DNA from: Stenotrophomonas maltophilia
Lineage (GTDB): Bacteria > Pseudomonadota > Gammaproteobacteria > Xanthomonadales > Xanthomonadaceae
Length of the DNA: 35,152 bases
Reading direction: 5' to 3'
NCBI GenBank assembly: GCA_002386405.1
Contig: DGIP01000220.1
Span: 436-35,587, forward strand
The translations under genes and the position numbers were made by a program. The notes under the pieces are model-generated. The model had not been told where the DNA came from, searched no databases, and saw only the letters and a list, made by a program, of their open reading frames with translations. Shown in pieces: positions 23,564-32,208 of this stretch. The stretch's first letter is position 1. Each line of letters opens with the position of its first letter.

Positions 23564-24229
23564 TTACCCGGACCGCATTCGGAATTCGGGCTCATCAACA
23601 ACGTACCTCGTCCACACATCTACTCCGATCACGCCTGTCAGCTGGGAAATGATCTGCCGGGTACGCTCGCGTAGCGCTCTCACCTGCTGCACGAGTTCGT
23701 CGCGCGGGACCGAGATGCACACGTGCGTCTCATCGCTGTCAGGATCGCACTGGCGGAGGAACAATGCGTCGTCTTGGACAGAAGTGTCTGACTGCCAGCC
23801 CTGATCCATATCGCTGTCCACGAGCCCTGACTCGGTGTCCACCAACGCCGCCAGGTAGCAATCGATCTCCTGGAAACTGTCGTACCAGGGAAACTCGACG
23901 CGCACGCCGCGCTCCTCGTTCCAAAGCCAGAGGCGCAACCAGAAGTGGTGCCGTATGGAATTGAACGCCAGGCCATGGCGCTGTGCTGCACCAATCACCT
24001 GCGCGTAGTAGGCGGCAAGCTCCTGCTCATTGCCGATTGCCTCAGTGGTACGTACCAGCTGGGTTACCACACGCGGAATTTCTGGAAGAGTCAGCGGTTC
24101 TGACAGCCTCTCGAAATCGGCAATGTCGGTAACGCGATCAGGACCGTAGTAAAGGCTCTCTTTGAGCAGAAAGCAGATTTCCGCCCTGAGCGAGGGAATG
24201 CGTGTTGCTGTCGAGAACCAGGATTCCAT
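23564..24229 (-). CDS. Orphan hypothetical protein, lower GC than its surroundings
   Basis: A 221-residue protein I do not recognise. It is acidic and soluble, with no signal peptide or membrane segment. Notable stretches are FNSIRHHFWLRLWLWNEERGVRVEFPWYDSFQEIDCYLAALVD (Trp-rich, about 88-132) and a charged DSDMDQGWQSD. GGGGGG stands just 4 bp before the ATG at 24229, which decides the start over ATGs 4 and 11 codons upstream. Base composition is visibly less GC-rich than in the flanking genes, third positions included, which suggests recent transfer. Proteins like this beside no partner are often immunity proteins or remnants of polymorphic toxin loci, but no toxin gene is adjacent, so this remains a guess. 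Confidence 0.7.
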   Translation of the reverse strand: MESWFSTATRIPSLRAEICFLLKESLYYGPDRVTDIADFERLSEPLTLPEIPRVVTQLVRTTEAIGNEQELAAYYAQVIGAAQRHGLAFNSIRHHFWLRLWLWNEERGVRVEFPWYDSFQEIDCYLAALVDTESGLVDSDMDQGWQSDTSVQDDALFLRQCDPDSDETHVCISVPRDELVQQVRALRERTRQIISQLTGVIGVDVWTRYVVDEPEFRMRSG

Positions 24230-24300
24230 TTTTCCCCCCATGCAGGCACCACAACTACTCATTCACACTAGAACGATCCGCAATCCAGCAGCATGCCGCA

Positions 24301-25215
24301 CTAGCGTACGAGAACTGCATGCCCATCGCCACGCGCATAGCGCGCGGGTGACACGCCAGTATGCCTGGCAAATGCCACACCGAACGTCACCGCGCTCGCG
24401 TAGCCCACGCGCTCCGCTACCTGTTGAAGGCCCAACTCACGATCACGCAACAGCCGCTTCGCCAGCGCCATGCGCCAGGTCAGCAGGTATTCCATGGGGG
24501 CCATGCCCACCACCTTGGTGAAGCGGGCCGAGAACGCCGAGCGCGACAGCACTGCTTCGGCAGCCAGCGTCACTACGCTCCACGCGTGCGCGGGTCGCGC
24601 ATGCACCGCACGCAGTGCAGCAGCAAGGCGCTCGTCGGCCAGTCCGCGCACCAGGCCTGCGCCTTCTGCCGGGCCTGAGCGGCTGCGCAGCGCTTCGATC
24701 AGCAGCACCTCCAGCAGGCGCTCCAGCACTACCTCGCGCGCCGGCCGGCGCGCGCGTGCCTCCTCGCCCACCATCTGCACCAACGTGGCCAGCCGCTCCT
24801 CGCCGCGCACATGGACCAGGTCGGGCAGCAGCGAGACCAGCAGCGCGGCGTCGGGCGAGGCGAAGCTGCAGTGGCCGAGCTGCACCCGCAGGTTTACCGG
24901 GCCGTCCAGGTTGCCGATCCGGAAATGATCTTCGCCAATGCGGGTGGGAATGCTGGGCTCGATGTCCTGCGGTGCACCGGCGCTGGCGTTCTCCAGCATC
25001 TGCACGGCGGGTACCAGTACGAAATCCCCCGCCAGCAGGGTGAGCGGTGGCCGCCCATCAATCGAGAACTCGCACGTGCCTTCCAGCACCGCTGCGTAGA
25101 ACGGATCGCCCTGCCCTTCGCGGCGGATGCGCCAATGGCCGGAGCCTTCCACCCGCTTGGAGAAGCGCGCGGTGGGCTGCAGCAGGGTGACGACCTCGGA
25201 CAGGGGATCGGTCAC
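24301..25215 (-). CDS. AraC family regulator with cupin-type N-terminal domain
   Basis: A 304-residue AraC regulator of the cupin_6 type. The N-terminal cupin is at about 10-170 (GHWRIRREGQGDPFYAAVLEGTCEFSI, then LLAGDFVLVPA) and the DNA-binding domain at about 205-300 (LAAEAVLSRSAFSARFTKVVGMAPMEYLLTWRMALAKRLL, then VAERVGYASAVTFGVAFARHTGVSPARY). The GTG at 25215 begins VTDPLSEVVTLLQP, the usual start of this family; no ATG is near. It diverges from an SDR gene with a 97-bp gap, and AraC regulators of this type commonly control such a neighbouring oxidoreductase. Confidence 0.88.
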   Translation of the reverse strand: MTDPLSEVVTLLQPTARFSKRVEGSGHWRIRREGQGDPFYAAVLEGTCEFSIDGRPPLTLLAGDFVLVPAVQMLENASAGAPQDIEPSIPTRIGEDHFRIGNLDGPVNLRVQLGHCSFASPDAALLVSLLPDLVHVRGEERLATLVQMVGEEARARRPAREVVLERLLEVLLIEALRSRSGPAEGAGLVRGLADERLAAALRAVHARPAHAWSVVTLAAEAVLSRSAFSARFTKVVGMAPMEYLLTWRMALAKRLLRDRELGLQQVAERVGYASAVTFGVAFARHTGVSPARYARGDGHAVLVR

Positions 25216-25312
25216 GACAGGACGCTCGGTGAGGAAATATGGACGTTGGAGTGTAGCGCGTCCTGCGCCGTCGTCCGACCATGGTCCCTCGTTCTTCGAT
25301 GAAGGTTCAACG

Positions 25313-26086
25313 ATGTCGACTGTGATGATCACCGGCTGTTCCTCCGGCTTTGGCCTGGAGACGGCCCAGCTGTTCCTGGCCCGGGGCTGGAATGTAGTGG
25401 CGACCATGCGCACGCCGCAGGCCGACCTGCTGCCCGCCTCGGACCGCCTGCGCGTGCTGGCACTGGATGTCACCGATCCGGACAGCATCGCCGCTGCGGT
25501 TGCGCAAGCCGGGCCCATTGATGCGCTGGTCAACAACGCCGGCTTCGGCGCCCCGGTTCCAGTCGAGCTGACCCCCATGGAAACCGCGCGGGCGTTGTTC
25601 GACACCAACACGCTGGGCACGCTGGCCGTCACCCAGGCGGTGCTGCCGCAACTGCGCGAACGCGGCGCGGGCGTGATCGTCAACGTGACCTCCACGGTGA
25701 CCATCAAGGCGCTGCCGCTCGTAGGCGTGTACACCGCCAGCAAGGCCGCAGTGAATGCCTTCACCGAATCGCTTGCCCTCGAGGTGGAGCCGTTCGGCGT
25801 GCGGGTGCGGTTGGTGCTGCCCGGTCGCTCGCCCACCACCCGGTTCGGCGCGAATGCAGGCATCCATCTGGGCGGCGTGGACCACCCAGCGTATGGCCCG
25901 TTGGTGGCCGGCGTGATTGCCAGCTTCCGCGACAGCAGCGGGCCGATTACCCACGCATCGGACGTCGCCGACGCCGTATGGCGCGCAGTAACCGACCCTG
26001 CCGCACCGATGCGCATTGCCGCAGGCGCGGACGCGGAAGCGTGGATGGCGGCGCTGGATCCGGCCGCGCGACCTGTCGCCAGCTGA
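25313..26086 (+). CDS. Classical short-chain dehydrogenase/reductase
   Basis: A 257-residue SDR with a complete catalytic set: the nucleotide-binding TGCSSGFG (residues 7-14), LDVTD, the NNAG block (about 83-86), a Ser on the strand VIVNVTST, and YTASK (Tyr and Lys about 144 and 148). MRTPQ after the second strand includes an Arg, which suggests NADP(H). It should oxidise or reduce a small carbonyl or alcohol in the cytoplasm; the substrate is unknown. It diverges from the cupin-AraC gene and is its likely target. The 3' end faces the small periplasmic gene 23 bp away across a shared hairpin. Confidence 0.9.
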   Translation: MSTVMITGCSSGFGLETAQLFLARGWNVVATMRTPQADLLPASDRLRVLALDVTDPDSIAAAVAQAGPIDALVNNAGFGAPVPVELTPMETARALFDTNTLGTLAVTQAVLPQLRERGAGVIVNVTSTVTIKALPLVGVYTASKAAVNAFTESLALEVEPFGVRVRLVLPGRSPTTRFGANAGIHLGGVDHPAYGPLVAGVIASFRDSSGPITHASDVADAVWRAVTDPAAPMRIAAGADAEAWMAALDPAARPVAS

Positions 26087-26102
26087 ACCTGCCGCAGTCG
26101 AA

Positions 26103-26124
26103 ACGACCGTCAGTAGACGGTCGT
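26103..26124. terminator. Hairpin shared by convergent SDR and periplasmic-protein genes
   Basis: ACGACCGTC-AGTA-GACGGTCGT is a perfect 9-bp stem (26103-26111 and 26116-26124). On the minus strand it includes the last codons and the TGA stop of the periplasmic protein gene and is followed by TTTC. The CGACC/GGTCG core and an internal GTAG recall the GTAG repeats, but the layout differs. Confidence 0.5.
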
Positions 26125-26571
26125 ATTGTGCAGCGTCACCTTCTCGCCCTCGCGCTCCAATGCATCCTGCGCGAACTGCTCCGCATCCAGGGCGACGATA
26201 CGGCAGCCCTCCAGGTCCGGTTTGAGGTTGACCACGTCCCCGCTCAGCTGGAGAAACGTCGGCAGGCGAACGGGGCGGGCGTTCTTGGCATAGAAATCGG
26301 CCTGATGGCCGCGCAGTACCACGGCATGCCCGCCGAGCTCGCCGGCTTCCTTCTGCAGCTTTGCGAACGCCTTCCTGTAGCTCACCGGCGAGGGGTTCAT
26401 GCCGGTGCGCTGGTTGGGCTCCTTGCTGCCCAGCTCTACAGTGACCCGGCCGAACCGCTCCGCCACGCAGGTGGGCGGCACCGACTTGAGCAGCTCCACC
26501 GGCTCCGGCGGGCGGGCGTGGGCTGCACCGGCAGCCATCAGGCACAACACCAGCACTGCACTCCGTTGCAT
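26110..26571 (-). CDS. Small periplasmic protein of unknown function
   Basis: A 153-residue protein with a clear signal peptide (MQRSAVLVLCLMAAGAAHA, cut after AHA). The mature part has two cysteines (Cys35 in PPTCVAERF and one in DLEGCRIVAL) that could form a disulfide, and a stretch FAKLQKEAGELGGHAVVLRG resembling the LxxEAxxLGAxAVV motif of small envelope proteins such as DUF4156 lipoproteins. That resemblance is weak. AGGAG about 10 bp before the ATG at 26571 decides the start. The gene diverges from aroQ (188 bp gap) and converges on the SDR gene. Function unknown. Confidence 0.75.
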   Translation of the reverse strand: MQRSAVLVLCLMAAGAAHARPPEPVELLKSVPPTCVAERFGRVTVELGSKEPNQRTGMNPSPVSYRKAFAKLQKEAGELGGHAVVLRGHQADFYAKNARPVRLPTFLQLSGDVVNLKPDLEGCRIVALDAEQFAQDALEREGEKVTLHNTTVY

Positions 26572-26759
26572 GGGTGGCTCTCCTCGGGTTTCAGCCGACC
26601 ATAGCGCACGGTTCAGCGGCGGTCGAGATGCGACATCCCCTGCGCGCCAAGCGGTGTGCCGCGAATTCAAACACACGATTGAAACGCGCGTAACTTCGCC
26701 GAACTGGACACGATCCACCGGTTCCGCCAGACTCCGCCCTTTCCTATTCCTCGGCACCC
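26572..26759. other. Divergent gap upstream of aroQ-accB-accC
   Basis: This gap must hold the promoter for aroQ and possibly for the acc genes. I see TTCAAA (26666-26671) and TTGAAA (26679-26684) as possible -35 boxes but no clear -10. TTCAA-N8-TTGAA (26666-26683) is a small inverted repeat. Nothing else stands out. Confidence 0.3.
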
Positions 26760-27203
26760 ATGGCGAAACTGCTGGTCCTGCATGGCCCCAACCTCAACCT
26801 GCTCGGTACGCGCGAGCCGGGCGTGTATGGGCACACCACGCTGGCGCAGATCGACCAGGCCCTGCTGGCCCAGGCGCAGGGCGCCGGGCACGTGGTGGAA
26901 AGCCTGCAGTCCAACGCCGAGCACGTGCTGGTGGACCGGGTACAGGCTGCCCGTACCGACGGTACCACCTTCATCCTGATCAATCCGGCCGCGTTCACCC
27001 ACACCTCGGTCGCCCTGCGCGATGCGCTGGCGGCGGTGGATGTGCCGTTCATCGAGATCCACCTGTCCAACCCGCACGCCCGCGAACCGTTCCGCCAGCA
27101 CAGCTACTTCAGCGACAAGGCGGTCGGCGTGATCTGCGGCTTTGGCGCCGACAGCTACCGCTACGCGATGGACGCGGCGCTGGTGCGGCTGGCCGCCGCC
27201 TGA
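26760..27203 (+). CDS. aroQ: 3-dehydroquinate dehydratase, type II
   Basis: A 147-residue type II dehydroquinase that converts 3-dehydroquinate to 3-dehydroshikimate in the shikimate pathway. Motifs are intact: [12 protein letters not shown] (residues 9-20, with catalytic Arg18), Tyr23 on the flexible loop, [17 protein letters not shown] with the substrate-binding Asn and the general-acid His region, and [16 protein letters not shown]. The length equals the family norm, so it is complete. It lies 63 bp before accB on the same strand, an arrangement also found in other gammaproteobacteria, so the genes are likely transcribed together. Confidence 0.97.
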   Translation: MAKLLVLHGPNLNLLGTREPGVYGHTTLAQIDQALLAQAQGAGHVVESLQSNAEHVLVDRVQAARTDGTTFILINPAAFTHTSVALRDALAAVDVPFIEIHLSNPHAREPFRQHSYFSDKAVGVICGFGADSYRYAMDAALVRLAAA

Positions 27204-27266
27204 CACCCCATTGACCCGAGCGCTCCGCGCTTCCCACCACACTGACATCAAACACCAGAGGCCCCT

Positions 27267-27755
27267 ATGGATCTCCGCAAAATCAAGAAGCTGATCGACC
27301 TGTTGGAAGAGTCGAACCTCGCCGAAATCGAAATCAAGGAAGGCGAAGAATCCGTCCGCCTGTCGCGCGCCCCGGTGTCGGGTTACGGCATGGTGCAGGC
27401 CCAGCCGCAGATGATGATGGCCCCGGCCCCGGCCCAGCCGGCCGCCCAGGCGATGCCGATGCAGTCGCCGACCGAAGCCTCCACCGGCGGTACCGCCAAG
27501 CCGGGCCCGGCGCTGCCGGACGGCCACGTGCTGCGCTCGCCGATGGTCGGCACGTTCTACACCTCGTCCGCACCGGACAAGCCGGCCTTCGTCACCATCG
27601 GCCAGCAGGTCAAGGCTGGCGAAACGCTGGCGATCATCGAAGCGATGAAGATGTTCAACCCGATCGAAGCCGATGCTTCCGGCACCATCGTGGCCATCCT
27701 GGCTGAAAACGGCCTTCCGGTCGAATTTGACCAGCCGCTGTTCGTGATCGGCTAA
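27267..27755 (+). CDS. accB: Biotin carboxyl carrier protein of acetyl-CoA carboxylase
   Basis: A 162-residue carrier subunit of acetyl-CoA carboxylase, the first step of fatty acid synthesis. The N-terminal region ([20 protein letters not shown]) is followed by an Ala/Pro/Gln linker (about 40-84) and the biotinyl domain, with the biotinylated Lys128 in EAMKMFNPI. The thumb loop is also there ([18 protein letters not shown]). The next gene, accC, begins 10 bp after its stop. AGAGG lies just before the ATG. Complete and typical. Confidence 0.97.
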   Translation: MDLRKIKKLIDLLEESNLAEIEIKEGEESVRLSRAPVSGYGMVQAQPQMMMAPAPAQPAAQAMPMQSPTEASTGGTAKPGPALPDGHVLRSPMVGTFYTSSAPDKPAFVTIGQQVKAGETLAIIEAMKMFNPIEADASGTIVAILAENGLPVEFDQPLFVIG

Positions 27756-27765
27756 GGATCCGTCC

Positions 27766-29133
27766 ATGCTCGACAAAGTCGTTATTGCCAACCGAGGGGA
27801 GATCGCGCTGCGCATCCTGCGCGCGTGCCATACCCTGGGCATCCGCACGGTGGCCGTGCATTCCACGGTCGACCGCAACCTCAAGCACGTGGCCATGGCC
27901 GACGAGTCGGTCTGCATTGGTCCGGCGCCGTCGCCGCAGAGCTACCTCAACATTCCGGCACTGATCGCCGCGGCGGAAGTCACCGATGCCCAGGCCATCC
28001 ACCCGGGTTACGGCTTCCTGTCGGAGAACGCTGACTTCGCCGAGCGCGTGGAAGAATCCGGCTTCATCTTCATCGGCCCCAAGGCCGACACTATCCGCAT
28101 GATGGGTGACAAGGTCGAAGCGATCCGCGCGATGAAGGCCGCCGGCGTGCCGTGCGTGCCCGGTTCGGGCGGCCCGCTGGGCGAAGACATCGTGGCCAAC
28201 ACCAAGATCGCCCGTGAGATCGGCTACCCGGTCATCATCAAGGCGGCCGGTGGCGGCGGCGGGCGCGGCATGCGCGTGGTGCATGCCGAGGCCTCGCTGA
28301 AGACCTCCATTGAAACCACCAAGAGCGAGGCCAAGGCCGCGTTCGGCAATGGCGAGGTCTACATGGAGAAGTTCCTGGAGAATCCGCGCCACGTGGAAAT
28401 CCAGGTGCTGGCCGATGGCCAGGGCAACGCCATCCACCTGGGTGAACGCGACTGTTCCATGCAGCGCCGCCACCAGAAGGTGGTGGAAGAAGCGCCGGCA
28501 CCGGGCATCAGCGCCGAACAGCGCGAAGAGATCGGCAAGGTCTGCACCGAAGCGTGCGTGCGCATCGGTTACCGCGGCGCGGGCACCTTCGAGTTCCTCT
28601 ACGAAGACGGCCGCTTCTACTTCATCGAAATGAACACCCGCATCCAGGTAGAGCACCCGGTAACCGAAATGGTGACCGGTATCGACCTGGTGGTGGAGCA
28701 GCTGAAGATCGCCGCCGGCCACAAGCTCAGCATCAAGCAGAGCGATGTGGTGCTCACCGGCCATGCGATCGAATGCCGCATCAACGCCGAAGATGCCGAA
28801 ACCTTCGTGCCGAGCCCGGGCCAGATCACCGCGTTCCACCCCCCGGGTGGTCCGGGTGTACGCGTGGATACGCACATCTACGCCGGCTACCGCGTGCCGT
28901 CGAACTACGACTCGATGATCGGCAAGCTGATCGTGCACGGGCCGGATCGTGAAACCGCCATCGCGCGCATGCGCGTGGCGCTGAGCGAGATGGTGGTGGA
29001 CGGAATCAAGACCAACGTGGCGCTGCAGCAGCGCATCATGCGTGACAAGGGCTTCCAGGCCGGTGGGCAGAACATCCACTACCTGGAGAAGCGCCTGGCC
29101 GAGCGCAAGAACAAGTCGATTGCATTGACCTGA
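27766..29133 (+). CDS. accC: Biotin carboxylase subunit of acetyl-CoA carboxylase
   Basis: A 455-residue ATP-grasp enzyme that carboxylates the biotin on AccB. The N-terminal domain begins [17 protein letters not shown]. The glycine-rich ATP loop is [14 protein letters not shown] (about 159-172), the catalytic region includes [11 protein letters not shown] and [18 protein letters not shown] (about 287-304), and the length matches E. coli AccC (449). AGGAT before the ATG gives a good ribosome site. The carboxyltransferase subunits AccA and AccD are not in the window. A strong terminator follows. Confidence 0.98.
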   Translation: MLDKVVIANRGEIALRILRACHTLGIRTVAVHSTVDRNLKHVAMADESVCIGPAPSPQSYLNIPALIAAAEVTDAQAIHPGYGFLSENADFAERVEESGFIFIGPKADTIRMMGDKVEAIRAMKAAGVPCVPGSGGPLGEDIVANTKIAREIGYPVIIKAAGGGGGRGMRVVHAEASLKTSIETTKSEAKAAFGNGEVYMEKFLENPRHVEIQVLADGQGNAIHLGERDCSMQRRHQKVVEEAPAPGISAEQREEIGKVCTEACVRIGYRGAGTFEFLYEDGRFYFIEMNTRIQVEHPVTEMVTGIDLVVEQLKIAAGHKLSIKQSDVVLTGHAIECRINAEDAETFVPSPGQITAFHPPGGPGVRVDTHIYAGYRVPSNYDSMIGKLIVHGPDRETAIARMRVALSEMVVDGIKTNVALQQRIMRDKGFQAGGQNIHYLEKRLAERKNKSIALT

Positions 29134-29156
29134 TCCTGCTGGTGGTGGGTTGAACG

Positions 29157-29186
29157 GAAAGGCGGGCATTGCCCGCCTTTCTGCTT
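29157..29186 (+). terminator. Rho-independent terminator after accC
   Basis: GAAAGGCGGGC-ATT-GCCCGCCTTTC is a perfect 11-bp stem (29157-29167 and 29171-29181) with a 3-nt loop, 23 bp after the accC stop, followed by TGCTTT. On the other strand GAAAGG precedes a short poly-T-like end, so it may also stop the convergent 723-residue gene. Confidence 0.88.
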
Positions 29187-29196
29187 TCCGCGTTTT

Positions 29197-31368
29197 TCAA
29201 TCCCGCAAGGGGATGGCCAGCAGGGGTTGGGCGCCGAGGGTCCCCATGGCCTGCCGTCCCGCGCCCAGTTCTTCCAGGTGCAGCTCACCGGGTGCCTTGG
29301 CGACGACCTTGAAAAGAACGTTGTTGCCGATCATCACCTGCGCTTCGTCCTGCAGCGAGAGCAGCCCGGTGGGATGGGCATGCTGGCGCATGGCGAGGGT
29401 CACCAGGATGGTGGCCCCCTGCACGCTGTTGCTGCTGGCTGCAGCGGCGGCATGCACGGCACGCCCGCGGTCGCCGCTGGCCACCAGGAACGTGCGGCTG
29501 TACAGCGTCTGCCCTTCCTGCAGGCCGGCAAACTGCGCGGCATCCAGCGCCAACGCGGTGTACACCCGGCCGGCATGCGGCGGAATGCGCGCCAGGGCGC
29601 GGTTGATGCGCGCCACCGCCTGCTCCGAATCGCGGAACACCGGCTGCAGGCTGCCGTACTGCAGGAAATCGTCCATGGAGCGGCGCCGCCAGGTGAGGTA
29701 GCTGCGGAGGGCGGCGCGCTGCAGCTGGCTCAACCGCAGCCGCGCGTTCTGCGCCACCGCACTTTCATACACCTGCGCCGCTTCCAGGCTGGGCATGCCG
29801 CGATATTCCACGTTGAACTCGGCCTGGGTCATGAAGCGGTGCTCCTGTGCCGGAATGGCCTGGCGCATGTCGACGATGTGCTGGGCCGGGTGACCACGGC
29901 GGTGCAGGCGGCCGGCTCCGGCGCCGCGCGGCAGGTACACCGAAATGCGCTGGGTGTGTTCGTCCACCTGGCGCAGGCGTACCCGGAAGTAGCGCTCGTT
30001 GAACTGCAGGTAGTGGCGCAGGCGGTTGCCCTGGCGGCTCATGTACCAGCCCGGCCGGCTCACATCGGCGACGATCCCGCGCCGCCGCGCCTGATGAGCG
30101 TTGAGCGCCTGCCCGTGGTGCGTCTGGAGCGTGGCCGATAGTTCCGCCGAGAATTCGGGTGCCAGCGTGGCACAGGCCTCGCCCGGTGCCCGCCGGCAGC
30201 GCAGCGTGCGCACCGGTCGTGGTGCGGCCTCGCGCAGCTGATAGATGCCGTCGCGCTTGACCAGTTCCAGGTGGCCGATACGCAGGCCCAGCGAATCATC
30301 CAGCGTTGCGGGATAGTAACGGCCATCAACGCACACGGCATTGCCCGCGCGATCGCCGGCGAGGTTCTGGTAATAGAGGATGCCGTCCGGCCCCATCAGA
30401 TCCAGGCGCAGGCGTACGTGGTCCAGGGGCGCCTGCCCGGCGACCTGCAATGCCACGTCGTCGAACAGCGGGATGGAACTGTCTGCGCGTGTGACCCGGG
30501 GTACCACCGCCTGCACGGCCGGGGCACGTACCCAGCCCCACGTTGCCGTATCGAACCGCACGGGAACGTTGCCGGTGTCGGTCCGCACCTGCAGCCCGCC
30601 CTCGCTGATGGACAGCGCGCGATCGGCGCCCTCGAAACGTACCTGGATGTGTCCGTCGTGGAGTTCGGCGGTACTTTGACTGATCGCCATGCCCCGGCGC
30701 AGCGGTTCAACGTGCGACGTTTCGCCCTCGCCGGAGCCCTGTGCCGCGCCCACCCGCCCTTCATCCGCCTCGCGCACCACCGCCGCGCCGGACTCGATCC
30801 CCCGCACGCCATCCAGCGCCATCACCACGTTGGCCAGCTCGGCGCGGTCCAGCGGGCGGCGTTCCAGCGCGTCAGCGCCGAGGTCGAGTACGGCAGCCAC
30901 CTCCTGCATGCCGAACACGCCACGAGCGCCCAGCAGCGCGGTCTCGGCGATGGTGCTCACTGCATCGCCTACCTGCAGCAGGGCACGCACGCCGGTGCTC
31001 AAGGGCGGCGCGCAGCGCACGCCCCGGTGGCGCTCCCAGGTGGTGCGCGCATCGGTGAACACCTCCGTCACCGGGCTGCGCAGCAACCCGGCCACACCAT
31101 GCAGAACGCCGGGCAGGCTGGGCGAGATGGGCACCGGAATACAATCTGGCGTCAATGGCGCACCTTCGCGCACCACAGAGGGTCGCGACGTCGCGATCGG
31201 CATGGCCGCTGCGTTCGTCACCATCAGCAGTGCCGCCAGGCCTTGCACGGGCGTCTCCACCCGGCGGATAACGGTGGTGTCCAGCGGGCGGGGCGAAACG
31301 GCGCTGACGGGGGCGCGGGCATGGAAGCGACCGGCGGCATGCCGATGGTCGGCTGCGGTGGTTGGCAT
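29197..31368 (-). CDS. Large uncharacterised protein with degenerate ADP-ribosyltransferase-like C-terminus
   Basis: A 723-residue protein I do not recognise as a whole. There is no N-terminal signal; a hydrophobic patch at 42-58 is weak. The middle (about 310-480) is strand-rich (LRLDLMGPDGILYYQNLAGD, RYYPATLDDSLGLRIGHLELV). The C-terminal 125 residues follow the R-S-E ADP-ribosyltransferase fold: GRVYTALALD (from 600), LYSRTFLVASGDRGRAVHAA (622-641), ILVTLAMRQHAHPTGLLSL and DEAQVMIGNNVLFKVV (674-689). At the three catalytic positions, as I align them, Arg is Thr (VYT), STS is VAS and ExE is EAQ, so it may be inactive or changed in chemistry. It could be an effector or toxin relative. The gene stands between accC and a three-gene operon on its own strand. 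The ATG at 31368 is the best available start. Confidence 0.65.
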   Translation of the reverse strand: MPTTAADHRHAAGRFHARAPVSAVSPRPLDTTVIRRVETPVQGLAALLMVTNAAAMPIATSRPSVVREGAPLTPDCIPVPISPSLPGVLHGVAGLLRSPVTEVFTDARTTWERHRGVRCAPPLSTGVRALLQVGDAVSTIAETALLGARGVFGMQEVAAVLDLGADALERRPLDRAELANVVMALDGVRGIESGAAVVREADEGRVGAAQGSGEGETSHVEPLRRGMAISQSTAELHDGHIQVRFEGADRALSISEGGLQVRTDTGNVPVRFDTATWGWVRAPAVQAVVPRVTRADSSIPLFDDVALQVAGQAPLDHVRLRLDLMGPDGILYYQNLAGDRAGNAVCVDGRYYPATLDDSLGLRIGHLELVKRDGIYQLREAAPRPVRTLRCRRAPGEACATLAPEFSAELSATLQTHHGQALNAHQARRRGIVADVSRPGWYMSRQGNRLRHYLQFNERYFRVRLRQVDEHTQRISVYLPRGAGAGRLHRRGHPAQHIVDMRQAIPAQEHRFMTQAEFNVEYRGMPSLEAAQVYESAVAQNARLRLSQLQRAALRSYLTWRRRSMDDFLQYGSLQPVFRDSEQAVARINRALARIPPHAGRVYTALALDAAQFAGLQEGQTLYSRTFLVASGDRGRAVHAAAAASSNSVQGATILVTLAMRQHAHPTGLLSLQDEAQVMIGNNVLFKVVAKAPGELHLEELGAGRQAMGTLGAQPLLAIPLRD

Positions 31369-31447
31369 GGGGGACCCAGTGAGAATGGCGAGCCCGATGA
31401 GATCGAAGCCGCGCCGTCCTGTCCAAGCGAAGTTCCCTACCGGGATC

Positions 31448-31464
31448 GCGTCTGCGATAGACGC
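31448..31464 (-). terminator. Small hairpin downstream of the hydrolase gene
   Basis: GCGTCT-GCGAT-AGACGC is a 6-bp stem in the 117-bp gap between the alpha/beta hydrolase stop and the 723-residue gene. No T-run follows; it might end the three-gene transcript only weakly. Confidence 0.25.
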
Positions 31465-31485
31465 AATTGATCGATGAAGCGCGAC

Positions 31486-32208
31486 TCAGGCCAGCGTCTT
31501 CAGGAACCGGCTGACTTCATCGGCAGCAGCCTGCGGACGCGCCTGCAGCAACAGGTGCGGACCCTCCATCCAGCGCACGACCGGGGCTGCCAGGACGCGG
31601 GAAAGGTGCCGCTGGCAGTAGCCCGGCAGCAGCCGGTCGTTGCGCGCGTGCAGGCACATGGTCGGCACGCCGAGCCGCGCGGCATGGATGCTGCGATCCA
31701 CCCCGATGGCGGCCACCGCGCGCGTGCGCAGCACGGTGTCGTCCACCTTCGCCAAGGCCGACGCCAGCGCATTGCGCAGCGCGGGCGTGCTCCAGCGCCC
31801 CAACAGCCACCAGGACAGCAACGGCATCGGCAGCAGCCGCACCGGTGCGCGGTACAGCAGCGACTGCACCGCGCGCAGTGAGCGCCACGGCGAACGCGCG
31901 AAGGTGGTTGAAAGGATCAATCCGCGCAGCAGCGGCGGGGGTTGCGCGGCAATGGCCAGCGCCAGCGGGCCGGAGAACGACTCACCCAGCAGCACATAAG
32001 GGAGGGTGGTTGGCAGCGCCTGCCGCACGAACGCGTCGAGCGCGGCGTAATCGAGCGCGCGGTCGACCGGATAGGCAATGACGGTGGTGGCGATGCCCTG
32101 TGCGTGCAGGGCGGCGCAGAACGCCGCGTGCTGCGTACCGGTGGCATCCAGCCCCGGCAGGATCACCAGATGCGGCAGGCCCGGCGCCAGGGTGCCAGGC
32201 GCCTGCAT
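31486..32208 (-). CDS. Alpha/beta hydrolase
   Basis: A 240-residue alpha/beta hydrolase. The oxyanion region is HLVILPGLDATGTQ (about 13-26), the nucleophile elbow GESFSG carries the catalytic Ser (about 91-96), an acid is likely in LHARNDRLLPG, and the catalytic His is in EGPHLLLQARP. Esterase or lipase-like action on a small acyl ester in the cytoplasm is expected; the substrate is unknown. The ATG at 32208 overlaps the TGA of the upstream small gene by 1 bp (TGATG), so I prefer it to the TTG one codon earlier. It is the third gene of an operon with two anchored proteins. Confidence 0.85.
   Translation of the reverse strand: MQAPGTLAPGLPHLVILPGLDATGTQHAAFCAALHAQGIATTVIAYPVDRALDYAALDAFVRQALPTTLPYVLLGESFSGPLALAIAAQPPPLLRGLILSTTFARSPWRSLRAVQSLLYRAPVRLLPMPLLSWWLLGRWSTPALRNALASALAKVDDTVLRTRAVAAIGVDRSIHAARLGVPTMCLHARNDRLLPGYCQRHLSRVLAAPVVRWMEGPHLLLQARPQAAADEVSRFLKTLA

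Noticed and set aside
27655..29169. A 504-codon open frame on the minus strand
   Set aside because: Opposite accB and accC, which are certain; composition is that of a shadow.
31369..31485. Search for a plant-inducible promoter box before the ADP-ribosyltransferase-like gene
   Set aside because: One TTCGC is present on the minus strand, but 15 bp upstream reads ACGCG, so there is no TTCGC-N15-TTCGC and no support for type III co-regulation.
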